Assembly (NCBI GenBank): GCA_964461835.1 | Contig: CAYWVO010000025.1 | Coordinates: forward strand, 1-49,691 | Direction of reading: 5' to 3' | Origin: CAYWVO01 sp964461835 | GTDB lineage: Bacteria > Zixibacteria > MSB-5A5 > WJJR01 > JAJRUJ01 | Length of the DNA stretch: 49,691 nt | In this document: positions 33,020-43,427 of the stretch, piece by piece | How positions within the stretch are numbered: the stretch's first letter is position 1 | How the letters are laid out: every line of letters starts with the position of its first letter | Notes under the pieces: model-generated | The model's input: only the letters and a program-made list of their open reading frames with translations | Told to the model about the DNA's origin: nothing | The model's database searches: none | Made by a program: the position numbers and the translations under genes

Positions 33020-34954
33020 ATGGCCCCCGTTATTCTCAAAGAGTCTGTTGCTGATTTCACCGCCGCGGAAGACCAGCTCAACCGGGTACGTTCTTTCGTT
33101 CAGGAGCGATTGGTCAACACCCCTTTGGATAACAGGGCATTGAACGGCATTTTGGTGGCTGTTGAGGAGGTTTTCACCAATATTATTCGGCACGGGTATC
33201 TCTACAGCCCCGGCCTGGTCCGCCTCAGCATTACGCAAGCGCCTGATGAAATCGTGCTTGAATTCCGTGATACCGGCCGTGAGTATCAATGGGCGACGAC
33301 CGCCCGGGATGATTACGAAACGATTGTAGAAACCGGCCGTCGAGGCAGCCTGGGCATGCATCTGGTGGAACGGGTAGTGGACCATGTGTCCTATGAGCGC
33401 ACTCGCGATGGTGAGAATGTGCTGCAACTTTTGAAAAGACTGCATCCTGAACCGCCGAAGACAGCGGGGATGTCGCTCCGCTGGCGCTGGGTTGCAGCCG
33501 GGATGGTCATTACGACTCTGGTGGCTTTCGCGTTATTTTTCATCCTGAATGCCCGCATCCGATCGATGGTGCAGGAACAATTCTTTGCCGAGTGGCGGCA
33601 GTTTTCCCGTACCCTTGCTGCGGCCGCCGCCACCAACATTCTCAACCGGGCAACCAGTGCGGAATTCGATGAGCTGGTTATGTCATTGGCCCGACCGGAC
33701 AATTCTCTGGAGTATGTAGTAATAACTGATGGAGAGGATGTAATTCTCGCCGATACGCGAACCGTGCAAAATATCCGGACCTCCTACCAACCACCGGCCA
33801 ACAGGTCGGCGCAGTCGATCAACGGCTTTCAGCTCGTTTCACACAATGATACCACCGTGTACTACCTGACATCACCCATCCATGCCGGGCCGCGCCAACT
33901 CGGAGCAGTGCATGTACTGCTTGACACCTCTGCTCTCCGGGAAACTATTCGTAACAGCCAGAAAGATCTGGCATTTTTGGTCACCGGTGGCCTGTTGGTA
34001 TCATGGGGGTTATTGGTAGTGTTGACCGGCTGGTTTATTCGTCCGATTCGCCGACTGGCGGAAAAGATCAGCGGACACCCCGGTGTGCAAGGGACAGCTG
34101 CCGCTGGTGCCGGTGGGGAGGAAACGCAACGAATCTTGGGAGCCTTTGACGCAGCAACACAAAAGATAACCGAGGATAAACTGGTGCAGTACCAGCAGGA
34201 ACTTTCCCGCCGTGAGCGCAAACTGGCCGAAGATTTGCAGCAGGGATTAGCCATGTCTAAACCACCGGCAATTCCCGGCTATGAATTTGGTACTGCGTAT
34301 CAATCAGCCCACTTCGTCGGCGGGGATTGGTTTGATATCTTCCGGGTGGCGGACGGCAAATTCGTGATGGGGATTGGCGATGTCTCCGGCAAAGGGGTTT
34401 CCGGCGCCTTGATTATGTCCTCAGTCCGCACGGCCGTTCGTATCCTTGCACCGCAGCACAAAGACCCGCTGTCTCTGGTCACTGCGCTCAATGATTATTT
34501 GACAACAACCCTCAAGCCCGGCATGTTTGTCACCATGTTTATCGCGTATGTGTCGGAGCAGACGGGAGAGATGGAGTATGTCTCGGCGGGGCACACGCCG
34601 ATGTTACACTGGAACGCCTTTGAGGAAAAGGTGATTGAATGCAACCCCCCGGGACGTCCGCTGGGATTGCAGTTACCGAAGGGTATCTCGTTCGACGAGC
34701 GAATCCGCCTGGGTAAACTCATCATGCCTGAGGACGGCCTCTGTGTATTCTACACCGATGGCGCGATTGAGGCGCGGAATGCCGCTCAGCAGTCTTGGGG
34801 TGCCGAAAAACTCAAAGCGGAAATCAGCCAAAGACAGGACCAGTCCGCCCAAACCCTCACCGACCACCTGGTCGCCGACATTATCGAATTCGTGGGAGAA
34901 GCGGGTCTTACTGACGACCTTGCCATCGTGACTATCAAACGAAAGCGGGCCTGA
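33020..34954 (+). CDS. Membrane protein fusing RsbW-like ATPase and RsbU-like PP2C phosphatase
   Basis: Partner-switching regulator of 644 residues. An N-terminal HATPase of the anti-sigma RsbW type (about 5-140) has the N box VAVEEVFTNIIRHG and the G box GSLGMHLVERVVDHV. A membrane helix (about 155-175), an extracytoplasmic sensor domain (about 180-310, PAS/dCache-like), a second helix (about 318-338), and a HAMP-like plus coiled segment (about 345-400) follow. A SpoIIE-type PP2C phosphatase comes last, with GGDWFDIF, GIGDVSGKGVSGAL, SAGHTPML, FYTDGAIEARN and LTDDLAIVTIK. Kinase-like and phosphatase activities on one chain, at the membrane, is an unusual arrangement. ATG at 33020 is chosen; a TTG lies two codons earlier and there is no clear RBS. 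Confidence 0.88.
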   Translation: MAPVILKESVADFTAAEDQLNRVRSFVQERLVNTPLDNRALNGILVAVEEVFTNIIRHGYLYSPGLVRLSITQAPDEIVLEFRDTGREYQWATTARDDYETIVETGRRGSLGMHLVERVVDHVSYERTRDGENVLQLLKRLHPEPPKTAGMSLRWRWVAAGMVITTLVAFALFFILNARIRSMVQEQFFAEWRQFSRTLAAAAATNILNRATSAEFDELVMSLARPDNSLEYVVITDGEDVILADTRTVQNIRTSYQPPANRSAQSINGFQLVSHNDTTVYYLTSPIHAGPRQLGAVHVLLDTSALRETIRNSQKDLAFLVTGGLLVSWGLLVVLTGWFIRPIRRLAEKISGHPGVQGTAAAGAGGEETQRILGAFDAATQKITEDKLVQYQQELSRRERKLAEDLQQGLAMSKPPAIPGYEFGTAYQSAHFVGGDWFDIFRVADGKFVMGIGDVSGKGVSGALIMSSVRTAVRILAPQHKDPLSLVTALNDYLTTTLKPGMFVTMFIAYVSEQTGEMEYVSAGHTPMLHWNAFEEKVIECNPPGRPLGLQLPKGISFDERIRLGKLIMPEDGLCVFYTDGAIEARNAAQQSWGAEKLKAEISQRQDQSAQTLTDHLVADIIEFVGEAGLTDDLAIVTIKRKRA

Positions 34955-35040
34955 TGGTAGAAGTCGGCATGAGTATTGATCACAGCAGTTTCATCCGCGC
35001 CAAACAAGCTCGCCGGTTTTTCTCCGTATGCCAATTAGGC

Positions 35041-35103
35041 TTGACAAACTCACGGGTCTGATTTACGTAAAATCCTTTAGCACTCTCCATGGTGGAGTGC
35101 TAA
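35041..35103 (+). promoter_or_regulatory. hrcA promoter with CIRCE operator
   Basis: CIRCE at 35077-35103 is a perfect match to TTAGCACTC-N9-GAGTGCTAA, the operator bound by HrcA in many bacteria. A perfect -35 TTGACA lies at 35041-35046; the -10 region falls near 35064-35073 (TACGTAAAAT) and is less clear. The operator sits between promoter and hrcA start (35122), so HrcA should repress its own operon. Confidence 0.92.
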
Positions 35104-35121
35104 GTCATTGACGGTGAAGCG

Positions 35122-36162
35122 ATGGCATTTGAAGAATTGAATGATCGTGAACAGGAAATACTTAAGTTCCTGATAGAACACTATATATCGACCGCAGAAC
35201 CGGTCGGATCACGTGTTCTGTCCCAAAAGTATGGGTTGGGGCTCTCTCCAGCCACGGTCCGGAACACCATGCAGGACCTGGAAGAGCATGGTCTGGTGAA
35301 GCAGCCGCATACATCGGCAGGTCGCATTCCGACGGATGAAGGGTACCGCACCTATGTGGATCACTTGCTGCAACGTGTGCCGCTGCCCTGGTCCGATGCC
35401 CGGGCTCTGGAAAAGCAGCTGAGCGGGGAAGGATTAAAGGTGGTTGATGATCTACTGGAAAAGACGACCCGCGTGCTGGCCTCTATCTCCCGGCAATTGG
35501 GCGTGACCCTGGCGCCGCGCTTCAACGAGGGGATTCTTTACCGGGTCGAACTCATTCCGGTGGCCAGCAAGAAGGTGCTCTTGATTCTCACGGTGAAATC
35601 GGGGCTGGCGCGCACCCTTCTGCTCGAAATGGATATCGCTCTCAGGGAGGATGTAATCTCCCGAACCTCGCAACTGCTCAATGAACGCTTAAGTGGTTGG
35701 AAAATAGGAGACTTGTATAAAGATATTGAAGAGCGGGTTAAAGACCTTGAGGGCGCCGATGCGCGGCTGATTCGCATGTTCGTGGATGCGTCCGACTCGC
35801 TTTTGCTGGGCGCCGAGCCGAATGCCTTGCGCACCGAAGGCACCAGTAATCTTCTGATTAATCCGGAATTCCAGGATTACCAGAAACTCACACAGGTGAT
35901 CCAGATGATCGAAGAGCGATCATCGCTGGTGGACCTGCTGCAAAAAAACGATATCGGGGAAGGGATCGTTATAACCATTGGGAAGGAAATTAAGCTCTCC
36001 GCTGCCGAACCATGTGCGATGGTTACAGCACCGTATACTGCGGGGAGGGTTTCCGGAACGATTGGTATTATTGGCCCCAAGCGCATGAATTACGGGTGGT
36101 TGTCGTCGCTGGTGGAGGCAACTGCCAATCTGTTGACCAAACAACTACGGAAGATTTTCTAA
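35122..36162 (+). CDS. hrcA: Heat-inducible transcription repressor
   Basis: Repressor that binds CIRCE and is set by GroEL and heat. The 346 residues have the N-terminal winged helix (LNDREQEILKFLIEHYISTAEPVGSRVLSQKY, then SPATVRNTMQDLEEHGLVKQPHTSAGRIPTDEGYR) and the C-terminal GAF-like and dimer region, ending MNYGWLSSLVEATANLLTKQL. First gene of the hrcA-grpE-X-dnaK-dnaJ cluster and directly behind a CIRCE element. Confidence 0.96.
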   Translation: MAFEELNDREQEILKFLIEHYISTAEPVGSRVLSQKYGLGLSPATVRNTMQDLEEHGLVKQPHTSAGRIPTDEGYRTYVDHLLQRVPLPWSDARALEKQLSGEGLKVVDDLLEKTTRVLASISRQLGVTLAPRFNEGILYRVELIPVASKKVLLILTVKSGLARTLLLEMDIALREDVISRTSQLLNERLSGWKIGDLYKDIEERVKDLEGADARLIRMFVDASDSLLLGAEPNALRTEGTSNLLINPEFQDYQKLTQVIQMIEERSSLVDLLQKNDIGEGIVITIGKEIKLSAAEPCAMVTAPYTAGRVSGTIGIIGPKRMNYGWLSSLVEATANLLTKQLRKIF

Positions 36163-36171
36163 GTAAACGTC

Positions 36172-36771
36172 ATGGATGATAAACGCGATCGGTCGACCGA
36201 AGAGGTCGATATTGACATCGAGGATTCCTCGGAAAAGACCCAGGAGTCGGAAGAGCCGGTGACGGAATCTGAAGAACCCGAAGAACAGGTAGAGCCTGAA
36301 GAAGAACCCGCTGAGCCGAAGGCGGAGGAGCCTGATTGGGAAGAACGGTATCTGCGTCTGGCGGCGGAGTTCGATAACTATCGGAAGCGGACGGCGCGCG
36401 AATACGCGAACATCATCAAAAACGCCGAGGAACGGCTGATCCTGGAAATAACCGATGTCCTCGACAATTTCGAACGCTCGCTCGATCCCGAACATCGCAG
36501 CGGGAAGTTGGATGAGTTTGTTAAAGGCATCGAGCTGATTTACAATCAGTTCAAATCAATCATGGAAAAGCGCGGCTTGACCCGTATGCAGGTTATCGGC
36601 GAGCCATTCGATCCGGAGAAACACGAGGCGATGATGCAATCCCCGTCGGTGGACATCCCCGAGGGGCATGTTACCGGAGAGATTAGCGTGGGTTATATGT
36701 TGGGCGACAAAGTCCTGCGGCACGCCAAAGTGATTGTCTCCAGCGGCCCGCCGGAGGAGAAGGAAGAGTAG
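36172..36771 (+). CDS. grpE: Nucleotide exchange factor GrpE
   Basis: Exchanges nucleotide on DnaK. The 199 residues start with a long acidic stretch (about 8-55, rich in Glu), then the coiled coil WEERYLRLAAEFDNYRKRTA and the conserved four-helix and beta-wing part (IELIYNQFKSIMEKRGL, GEPFDPEKHEAMMQ, GYMLGDKVLRHAKVIVS). It starts 9 bp after hrcA with no strong RBS, so it is probably coupled. Normally followed by dnaK, but here hairpins and an unrelated gene lie between. Confidence 0.95.
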   Translation: MDDKRDRSTEEVDIDIEDSSEKTQESEEPVTESEEPEEQVEPEEEPAEPKAEEPDWEERYLRLAAEFDNYRKRTAREYANIIKNAEERLILEITDVLDNFERSLDPEHRSGKLDEFVKGIELIYNQFKSIMEKRGLTRMQVIGEPFDPEKHEAMMQSPSVDIPEGHVTGEISVGYMLGDKVLRHAKVIVSSGPPEEKEE

Positions 36772-36780
36772 GTCCGTTTA

Positions 36781-36913
36781 TGTCATTCCCGCGCAGGCGG
36801 GAATCCAGTTTAGTAGGTCGAAACCCCTGAGTCCCGCTGCGCGGGACGTGGTTTCGACAATGAACCAATAGTTGATATTGAAAGTATGTTGGCGCACGAG
36901 GACGTACGCCAAC
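36781..36913. repeat. Three palindromes between grpE and the inserted gene
   Basis: 36781-36807: the 27-bp palindrome of 333-359 in opposite orientation. 36817-36858: outer arms GTCGAAACC/GGTTTCGAC and inner GTCCCGC-TGC-GCGGGAC. 36888-36913: GTTGGCG/CGCCAAC. They lie between grpE and the AT-rich gene at 36940 and have no T-tracts. Confidence 0.85.
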
Positions 36914-36939
36914 CACAATAACCGAGCATGGGAATTTAG

Positions 36940-37455
36940 ATGGACGCAATATTTGAGTGGGTAGTGGCGAACCTTTCATGGGTGTTGCCATTATCCGTGA
37001 CTATCATTATTGCTCTAATCGGTGTTGCATGGCGAGTTAAAATTGTCAAAGACAAGAATAAAATTCGTTACACTATTGCGACTATTGGACCAGGTGGAAG
37101 TCCAGCGCATTTCAAAATCGAAATGAGATATGTTAACGAAAACGAATACTCCCATATTTTAAAGAAAGTTGAATTTCATTTTGTTCACCCGGTTTTAGGC
37201 AAGAGGACCGTGGAGACAATAGATGTACTTTGTTACACTAGAGAAGGAATTGTGAGTAGAGAAGGTCTTGTGCCTGCAAAAAGTGAGCGGCGAGTTACCG
37301 CCAGTTTTCAATTAGAGGATGTTCGATCCCATCAAGGGCTGAGATCGTGTTGGGTGGAAACACTTTTGGCAGCAACTAAGAGGAAATTTCGAATTCTAAT
37401 AAAACACAGAAATGGTCGTAAACATTTGACTTGTTGGAGAGACTACGATTGGTAG
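36940..37455 (+). CDS. Small membrane-anchored protein inserted between grpE and dnaK
   Basis: A 171-residue protein of no family I recognise. One N-terminal membrane helix (WVLPLSVTIIIALIGVAW, about 13-30) leads to a cytoplasmic domain that is mostly beta-strand (RYTIATIGPGGSPAHFKIEM, HILKKVEFHFVHPVLGKRTV, VPAKSERRVTASFQLED), somewhat like an Ig-fold or immunity-type module. It is AT-rich and uses codons unlike grpE and dnaK, matching the loci at 1-284 and 7648-9527. Flanked upstream by hairpins. It would be cotranscribed with the heat-shock genes and so might be heat-induced, but this is inference. Confidence 0.65.
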   Translation: MDAIFEWVVANLSWVLPLSVTIIIALIGVAWRVKIVKDKNKIRYTIATIGPGGSPAHFKIEMRYVNENEYSHILKKVEFHFVHPVLGKRTVETIDVLCYTREGIVSREGLVPAKSERRVTASFQLEDVRSHQGLRSCWVETLLAATKRKFRILIKHRNGRKHLTCWRDYDW

Positions 37456-37513
37456 TGGGATATTGTTCCCGAAGTTATTTGTACTGCACATATCATGGGA
37501 GGGCATGTAGCAC

Positions 37514-39442
<1,929 letters not shown>

Positions 39443-39476
39443 CACGGCTGTTCTGGCGGATTGACGCAGGATACGT

Positions 39477-40625
39477 ATGGCTCAACGCGATTATTACGAA
39501 GTACTCGGCGTGGAACGGAGTGCGTCCGATGGCGAAATCAAGCGGGCGTATCGCAAACTCGCCGTGCAATATCACCCGGACAAAAATCCCGGAGATATCA
39601 CGGCGGAGGAGAAGTTCAAAGAAGCGACCGAGGCCTACGAAATCCTGAAAGATCCACAGAAGCGCCGACAGTATGACCAGTTTGGCCATCGGGCGTTTGC
39701 CCAGGGCGCCGGCGCGGGAGGTGCCGGGTTTGGCTTCGATATCAATGATGCTCTGCGCGCTTTCATGCGCGACTTCGGCGGCTTTGGCGGAGTCTTCGAT
39801 GAGATGTTCGGTGGTGGCGGCGGACGACGGGGACCAACGCGTGGCCAGGATATCCGCATCAAACTTCCGTTAACGCTGGAAGAACTGGCGTCGGGCGTTA
39901 ACAAAAATATCCGTATCCAGCGGCTGGTGACCTGTGAGGAATGCGATGGTACCGGCTCGGAGCCGGGATCGCAGCCGGGGCGTTGTCCCGCGTGCCATGG
40001 CGCGGGAGAGGTCCGGCAAGTCAGCCGGTCGTTTTTCGGTCAGTTTGTCAATATCTCAATCTGCTCGCGCTGCGGGGGAACCGGGCAGATTATTACCAAC
40101 CCTTGTTCAGTTTGCAAAGGCGAAGGGCGCGTACGCGGTTCTTCTACTGTGAATGTGAAAATCCCTGCCGGTGCTGCGGAGGGCAATTATGTCCAGGTGC
40201 CGGGAATGGGACACGTCGGCCCGCCCGGAGGTCGACCCGGCGATGCGGCGGTCTTTATCGAAGAAAAACCGCATGAGCATTTCACCCGGGATGGTGATAG
40301 TTTGATTTGTGAAGTTCCTCTCAGTGTCTGCCAGGCCGCGCTCGGTGACCAAGTGGACGTTCCCACGCTCAATGGCGACCATACGGTTAAAGTCTCTCCG
40401 GGCACGCAATCCGGCAAAGTGGTCCGTCTCCGAGGTAAGGGAATGCCACGGCTGCAAGGGTTCGGTCATGGCGACCAACTGGTCCGCTTCGTGGTCTGGA
40501 TTCCGACAAAATTGTCCGCCGAAGAGAAAGAGCTCTTTGAGAAACTGGCCACGATGCACGGCACCAAACCCCCTAAGGGAGACAAGAGTTTCTTCGCCAG
40601 GCTCCGGGAAACGCTCGGGGTCTGA
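39477..40625 (+). CDS. dnaJ: Chaperone DnaJ (Hsp40)
   Basis: Co-chaperone that delivers substrate to DnaK and stimulates its ATPase. J domain with the HPD motif in VQYHPDKNPGD, then a Gly/Phe-rich region (AGGAGFGFDINDALRAFMRDFGGFGG), a zinc domain with four CxxCxGxG units (CEECDGTGS, CPACHGAGE, CSRCGGTGQ, CSVCKGEGR), and the C-terminal substrate-binding part. 382 residues, type I DnaJ. AGGA lies 6 bases before the ATG. Last gene of the heat-shock cluster. Confidence 0.97.
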   Translation: MAQRDYYEVLGVERSASDGEIKRAYRKLAVQYHPDKNPGDITAEEKFKEATEAYEILKDPQKRRQYDQFGHRAFAQGAGAGGAGFGFDINDALRAFMRDFGGFGGVFDEMFGGGGGRRGPTRGQDIRIKLPLTLEELASGVNKNIRIQRLVTCEECDGTGSEPGSQPGRCPACHGAGEVRQVSRSFFGQFVNISICSRCGGTGQIITNPCSVCKGEGRVRGSSTVNVKIPAGAAEGNYVQVPGMGHVGPPGGRPGDAAVFIEEKPHEHFTRDGDSLICEVPLSVCQAALGDQVDVPTLNGDHTVKVSPGTQSGKVVRLRGKGMPRLQGFGHGDQLVRFVVWIPTKLSAEEKELFEKLATMHGTKPPKGDKSFFARLRETLGV

Positions 40626-40732
40626 TCGGCAATTTAACACTTCGAGATTTCGCGAAATCGTATATATTAGTAGTGAATGTCGGGGGATGTCCGCGCGCCG
40701 AATTGGCTAGATACCACAGGGTGGGGTATGTC

Positions 40733-43342
40733 ATGGGACGGATTCGATTTTTAGTGTCACGCGAAATTATTACCACGGTGTTCATTAGCATGATGGTCGC
40801 CTCGGCGGGGTTGGCGGCGCCACTTTCTCCCGAACTGGTTGAACAATTGCGGGCTACTGGTCAATTGGAGCGGCATGCCCGATTGATGAAGCAGGCAATC
40901 GACAGGGGTGTTAACCAACCGGGTGACTTAGGGACACAACTTCAGGTGCGGCGGGAAAACCGTCTGGCGAAAAGCGGCGCCTCGGCACTCACTGAACCGG
41001 ACACGTTACATGTTTTAGTTATCCTGGTGGATTTTTCCGATAATGAAGCATCCGCAGGCTCAGTTTTCGGCACGCAGGAAATGTTTGATTCGCTCCTGTT
41101 TTCCCATGGCTTAAATCCAACCGGGAGTATGACGGAATTTTACGAAGAAAATTCTTGGGGAACGGTCACGGTTACGGGCGAGATTGTCGGCTGGTTGCGG
41201 ATGCCGGAGCCGTACGCCTACTATGTCGATGGCCAACGCGGGTTCGGGGAATACCCGCAGAACGCGCAAAAGCTGGCGGAAGACGCGTGTGTTGTCGCAG
41301 ATCCGTATGTCGATTTTACTCAATATGATATCACCGGGGACGGATATGTGGATGGGATTTTTGTGGTCCACGCCGGTCCCGGCTATGAAGATACCGGCAA
41401 TACCGGCGCCATCCACTCGCATGTCTGGTCCGTACAAGCAGAACTGATCCTCGATGGCGTGCAAATTGGTTTGTACTCGATGGAACCAGAGGAGAGCGGA
41501 ACCGGCGGCCTGAGTCCCATTGGTGTTTACTGCCACGAGTACGGACATGTCCTGGGGTTGCCCGATCTATATGATTATGACTACGACACTGACGGTATCG
41601 GGTACTGGTCACTGATGGCCGGAGGCAGTTGGGCGTACGGTGGGCGACGTCCGGTGCACTACGATGCCTGGTGCAAATCGAAACTCGGGTGGCTGGATCT
41701 CATTGAAATCACTGAAAATACCGCCGGTCTTACCGCTCCGGCAATCGAATTTTCGCCGGTGGCGTATCGCATCTGGAAAAACGGCCAGGTCGGGCCCGAA
41801 TATTTCATCATTGCCAACCGTCAACGCTATTCCTTTGATCGCTCCGTACCTGGGAGAGGTTTACTGATTTATCATGTTGATGAGACGATGGCGCATAACG
41901 ATGACAATTGGCATCGATTGGTCGATATTGAACAGGCGGACGGCCGCTATGACCTGAATGTCGGCGGCGCCGGCGATGGTTCCGATCCGTGGTATGCACC
42001 ACAGGCAACGCATTTTGACGACCTTACCATCCCAAACTCTAAAGCCTATGACAGCAGTGCCACATATGTTGCGATGTTCAATATCTCTGAGATTGATTCG
42101 ATCATGTCCTTTGACGCTGAAGTCAATCTGGCACGACCGCATTTGATGTTGCAGAATTTCATGTACTCCGACGATGCCGGAGGTGATGGTGATGGACTCG
42201 CAGAGGGTGGAGAAACTGTTGAAGTATATCTCACAATGGAGAATATCTGGGCCTTTGCTGACGATGTTGAACTGCGCATGTCAATCGATGACCCCTATGT
42301 CACCCTGCTGGACAGTGTCGCCTATTTGGGGGCGGCGCCGCCACACGTACCGATTACCAATAATCCGGGAACGCTCCGCTTTTCGGTCAGGCCGGATGTG
42401 ATCTCGCGCACAATTGATGTGATTCTCTCGATCACCGCGGGCGGCGGGAGTTTTGCCCAGCAACATCTCCATCAGGCAATACTGGGCACGGTCCAATTCT
42501 TGATCGTTGATCAGGATGGCGAACCCGGATGGAGCTATGACCCCTATTTTGCGGCGATGCTGGATTCGTTACGCTTGCCGTACGATATCTATAATCGCGG
42601 CGTAGACGGACCACTTGATCCGTCCATCCTGCCGGGTTATCCCAGCGCCATCTGGTTCACTGGAGACACTCGCGAGGGCTCCGTGACGCTGGCCGACATT
42701 GAGCGGATGACCGAATTTCTGGATAGTGGCGGCCGATTACTACTGACCGGGCAGGATATTGTCGAACACATGCACGAATTGGGTGCTGATGATTTCCTGC
42801 GAAATTACCTGCATGTTGAATATGCCGGCACCGCATCATTACCGATCATGGACGGTGTTGATGGTGATCCAATTTCAGATGGACTCACGGTGCTGTGCAA
42901 CTCCTCCGGCGGCGCGGCGAACCAACAGTCGATGGATATTCTGACGGCCACGACTGGTGGGGAAGCCATCTTCACCTATTACCAAAGCAGCGACGTGGCC
43001 GGAGTGCGGTTTGACGGTGATTTTCGCACCGTAACGCTTGGGTTTGGCCTGGAAGCGATCGCCGACCTGTTCCCCGGCTACACTAAACGCCACGAACTCA
43101 TGTCGCGCATCTGGGGGTGGTGGATTTATATCGAGCCGGGAGACATGGACGGTGATGGCGTGGTCACGCCGCTCGATGTTGTCTGGTTGATCAATTACCT
43201 CTTTCGTAGCGGCTCACTGAAAGCAGGGACGTCTGCGGATATTAACGGCAATTGCATTGTGGATATTGCCGATGCGGTCTGGCTGGTGAACTATGTCTTT
43301 CGTTCTGGCCCCGCGCCGCTGGAACCTTGCTCAATTCCTTGA
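40733..43342 (+). CDS. Secreted M6-family metalloprotease with C-terminal dockerin
   Basis: Predicted exported zinc endopeptidase of 869 residues. After the signal peptide (MGRIRFLVSREIITTVFISM, then VASAGLAAP) and a propeptide, the M6 (immune inhibitor A-like) catalytic domain starts near LVILVDFSDNE. Its zinc site HEYGHVLGLPDLYD lies at about residue 267, with SLMAGGSWAYGG as the downstream Met-turn-like segment. A DNA-poor linker region of beta domains (about 470-790) leads to a type I dockerin at about 803-865: GDMDGDGVVTPLDVVWLINY and DINGNCIVDIADAVWLVNYV, the two calcium-loop repeats. The start with GGGTGGGG upstream is preferred over one 20 codons earlier. Confidence 0.88.
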   Translation: MGRIRFLVSREIITTVFISMMVASAGLAAPLSPELVEQLRATGQLERHARLMKQAIDRGVNQPGDLGTQLQVRRENRLAKSGASALTEPDTLHVLVILVDFSDNEASAGSVFGTQEMFDSLLFSHGLNPTGSMTEFYEENSWGTVTVTGEIVGWLRMPEPYAYYVDGQRGFGEYPQNAQKLAEDACVVADPYVDFTQYDITGDGYVDGIFVVHAGPGYEDTGNTGAIHSHVWSVQAELILDGVQIGLYSMEPEESGTGGLSPIGVYCHEYGHVLGLPDLYDYDYDTDGIGYWSLMAGGSWAYGGRRPVHYDAWCKSKLGWLDLIEITENTAGLTAPAIEFSPVAYRIWKNGQVGPEYFIIANRQRYSFDRSVPGRGLLIYHVDETMAHNDDNWHRLVDIEQADGRYDLNVGGAGDGSDPWYAPQATHFDDLTIPNSKAYDSSATYVAMFNISEIDSIMSFDAEVNLARPHLMLQNFMYSDDAGGDGDGLAEGGETVEVYLTMENIWAFADDVELRMSIDDPYVTLLDSVAYLGAAPPHVPITNNPGTLRFSVRPDVISRTIDVILSITAGGGSFAQQHLHQAILGTVQFLIVDQDGEPGWSYDPYFAAMLDSLRLPYDIYNRGVDGPLDPSILPGYPSAIWFTGDTREGSVTLADIERMTEFLDSGGRLLLTGQDIVEHMHELGADDFLRNYLHVEYAGTASLPIMDGVDGDPISDGLTVLCNSSGGAANQQSMDILTATTGGEAIFTYYQSSDVAGVRFDGDFRTVTLGFGLEAIADLFPGYTKRHELMSRIWGWWIYIEPGDMDGDGVVTPLDVVWLINYLFRSGSLKAGTSADINGNCIVDIADAVWLVNYVFRSGPAPLEPCSIP

Positions 43343-43371
43343 TCTGCATTTAATTACGAGCTTCAAAGCAG

Positions 43372-43413
43372 GTCGGGTTCCGCCGCCCGGCTTGGCGGGC
43401 CAAGAAACCCGAC
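43372..43413. repeat. GTCGGGTTTC-type hairpin between convergent genes
   Basis: Outer arms GTCGGGTT/AACCCGAC around a GC-rich centre. Same family as 530-570, 14493-14536 and 18984-19027. It sits between the convergent M6 protease and symporter genes and has no T-tract. Confidence 0.75.
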
Positions 43414-43427
43414 ATGCCGGCAATCAG

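Noticed and set aside
43372..43413. Bidirectional terminator between protease and symporter genes
   Set aside because: The stem is strong but lacks a run of T on either strand and belongs to a repeat family found in other positions.
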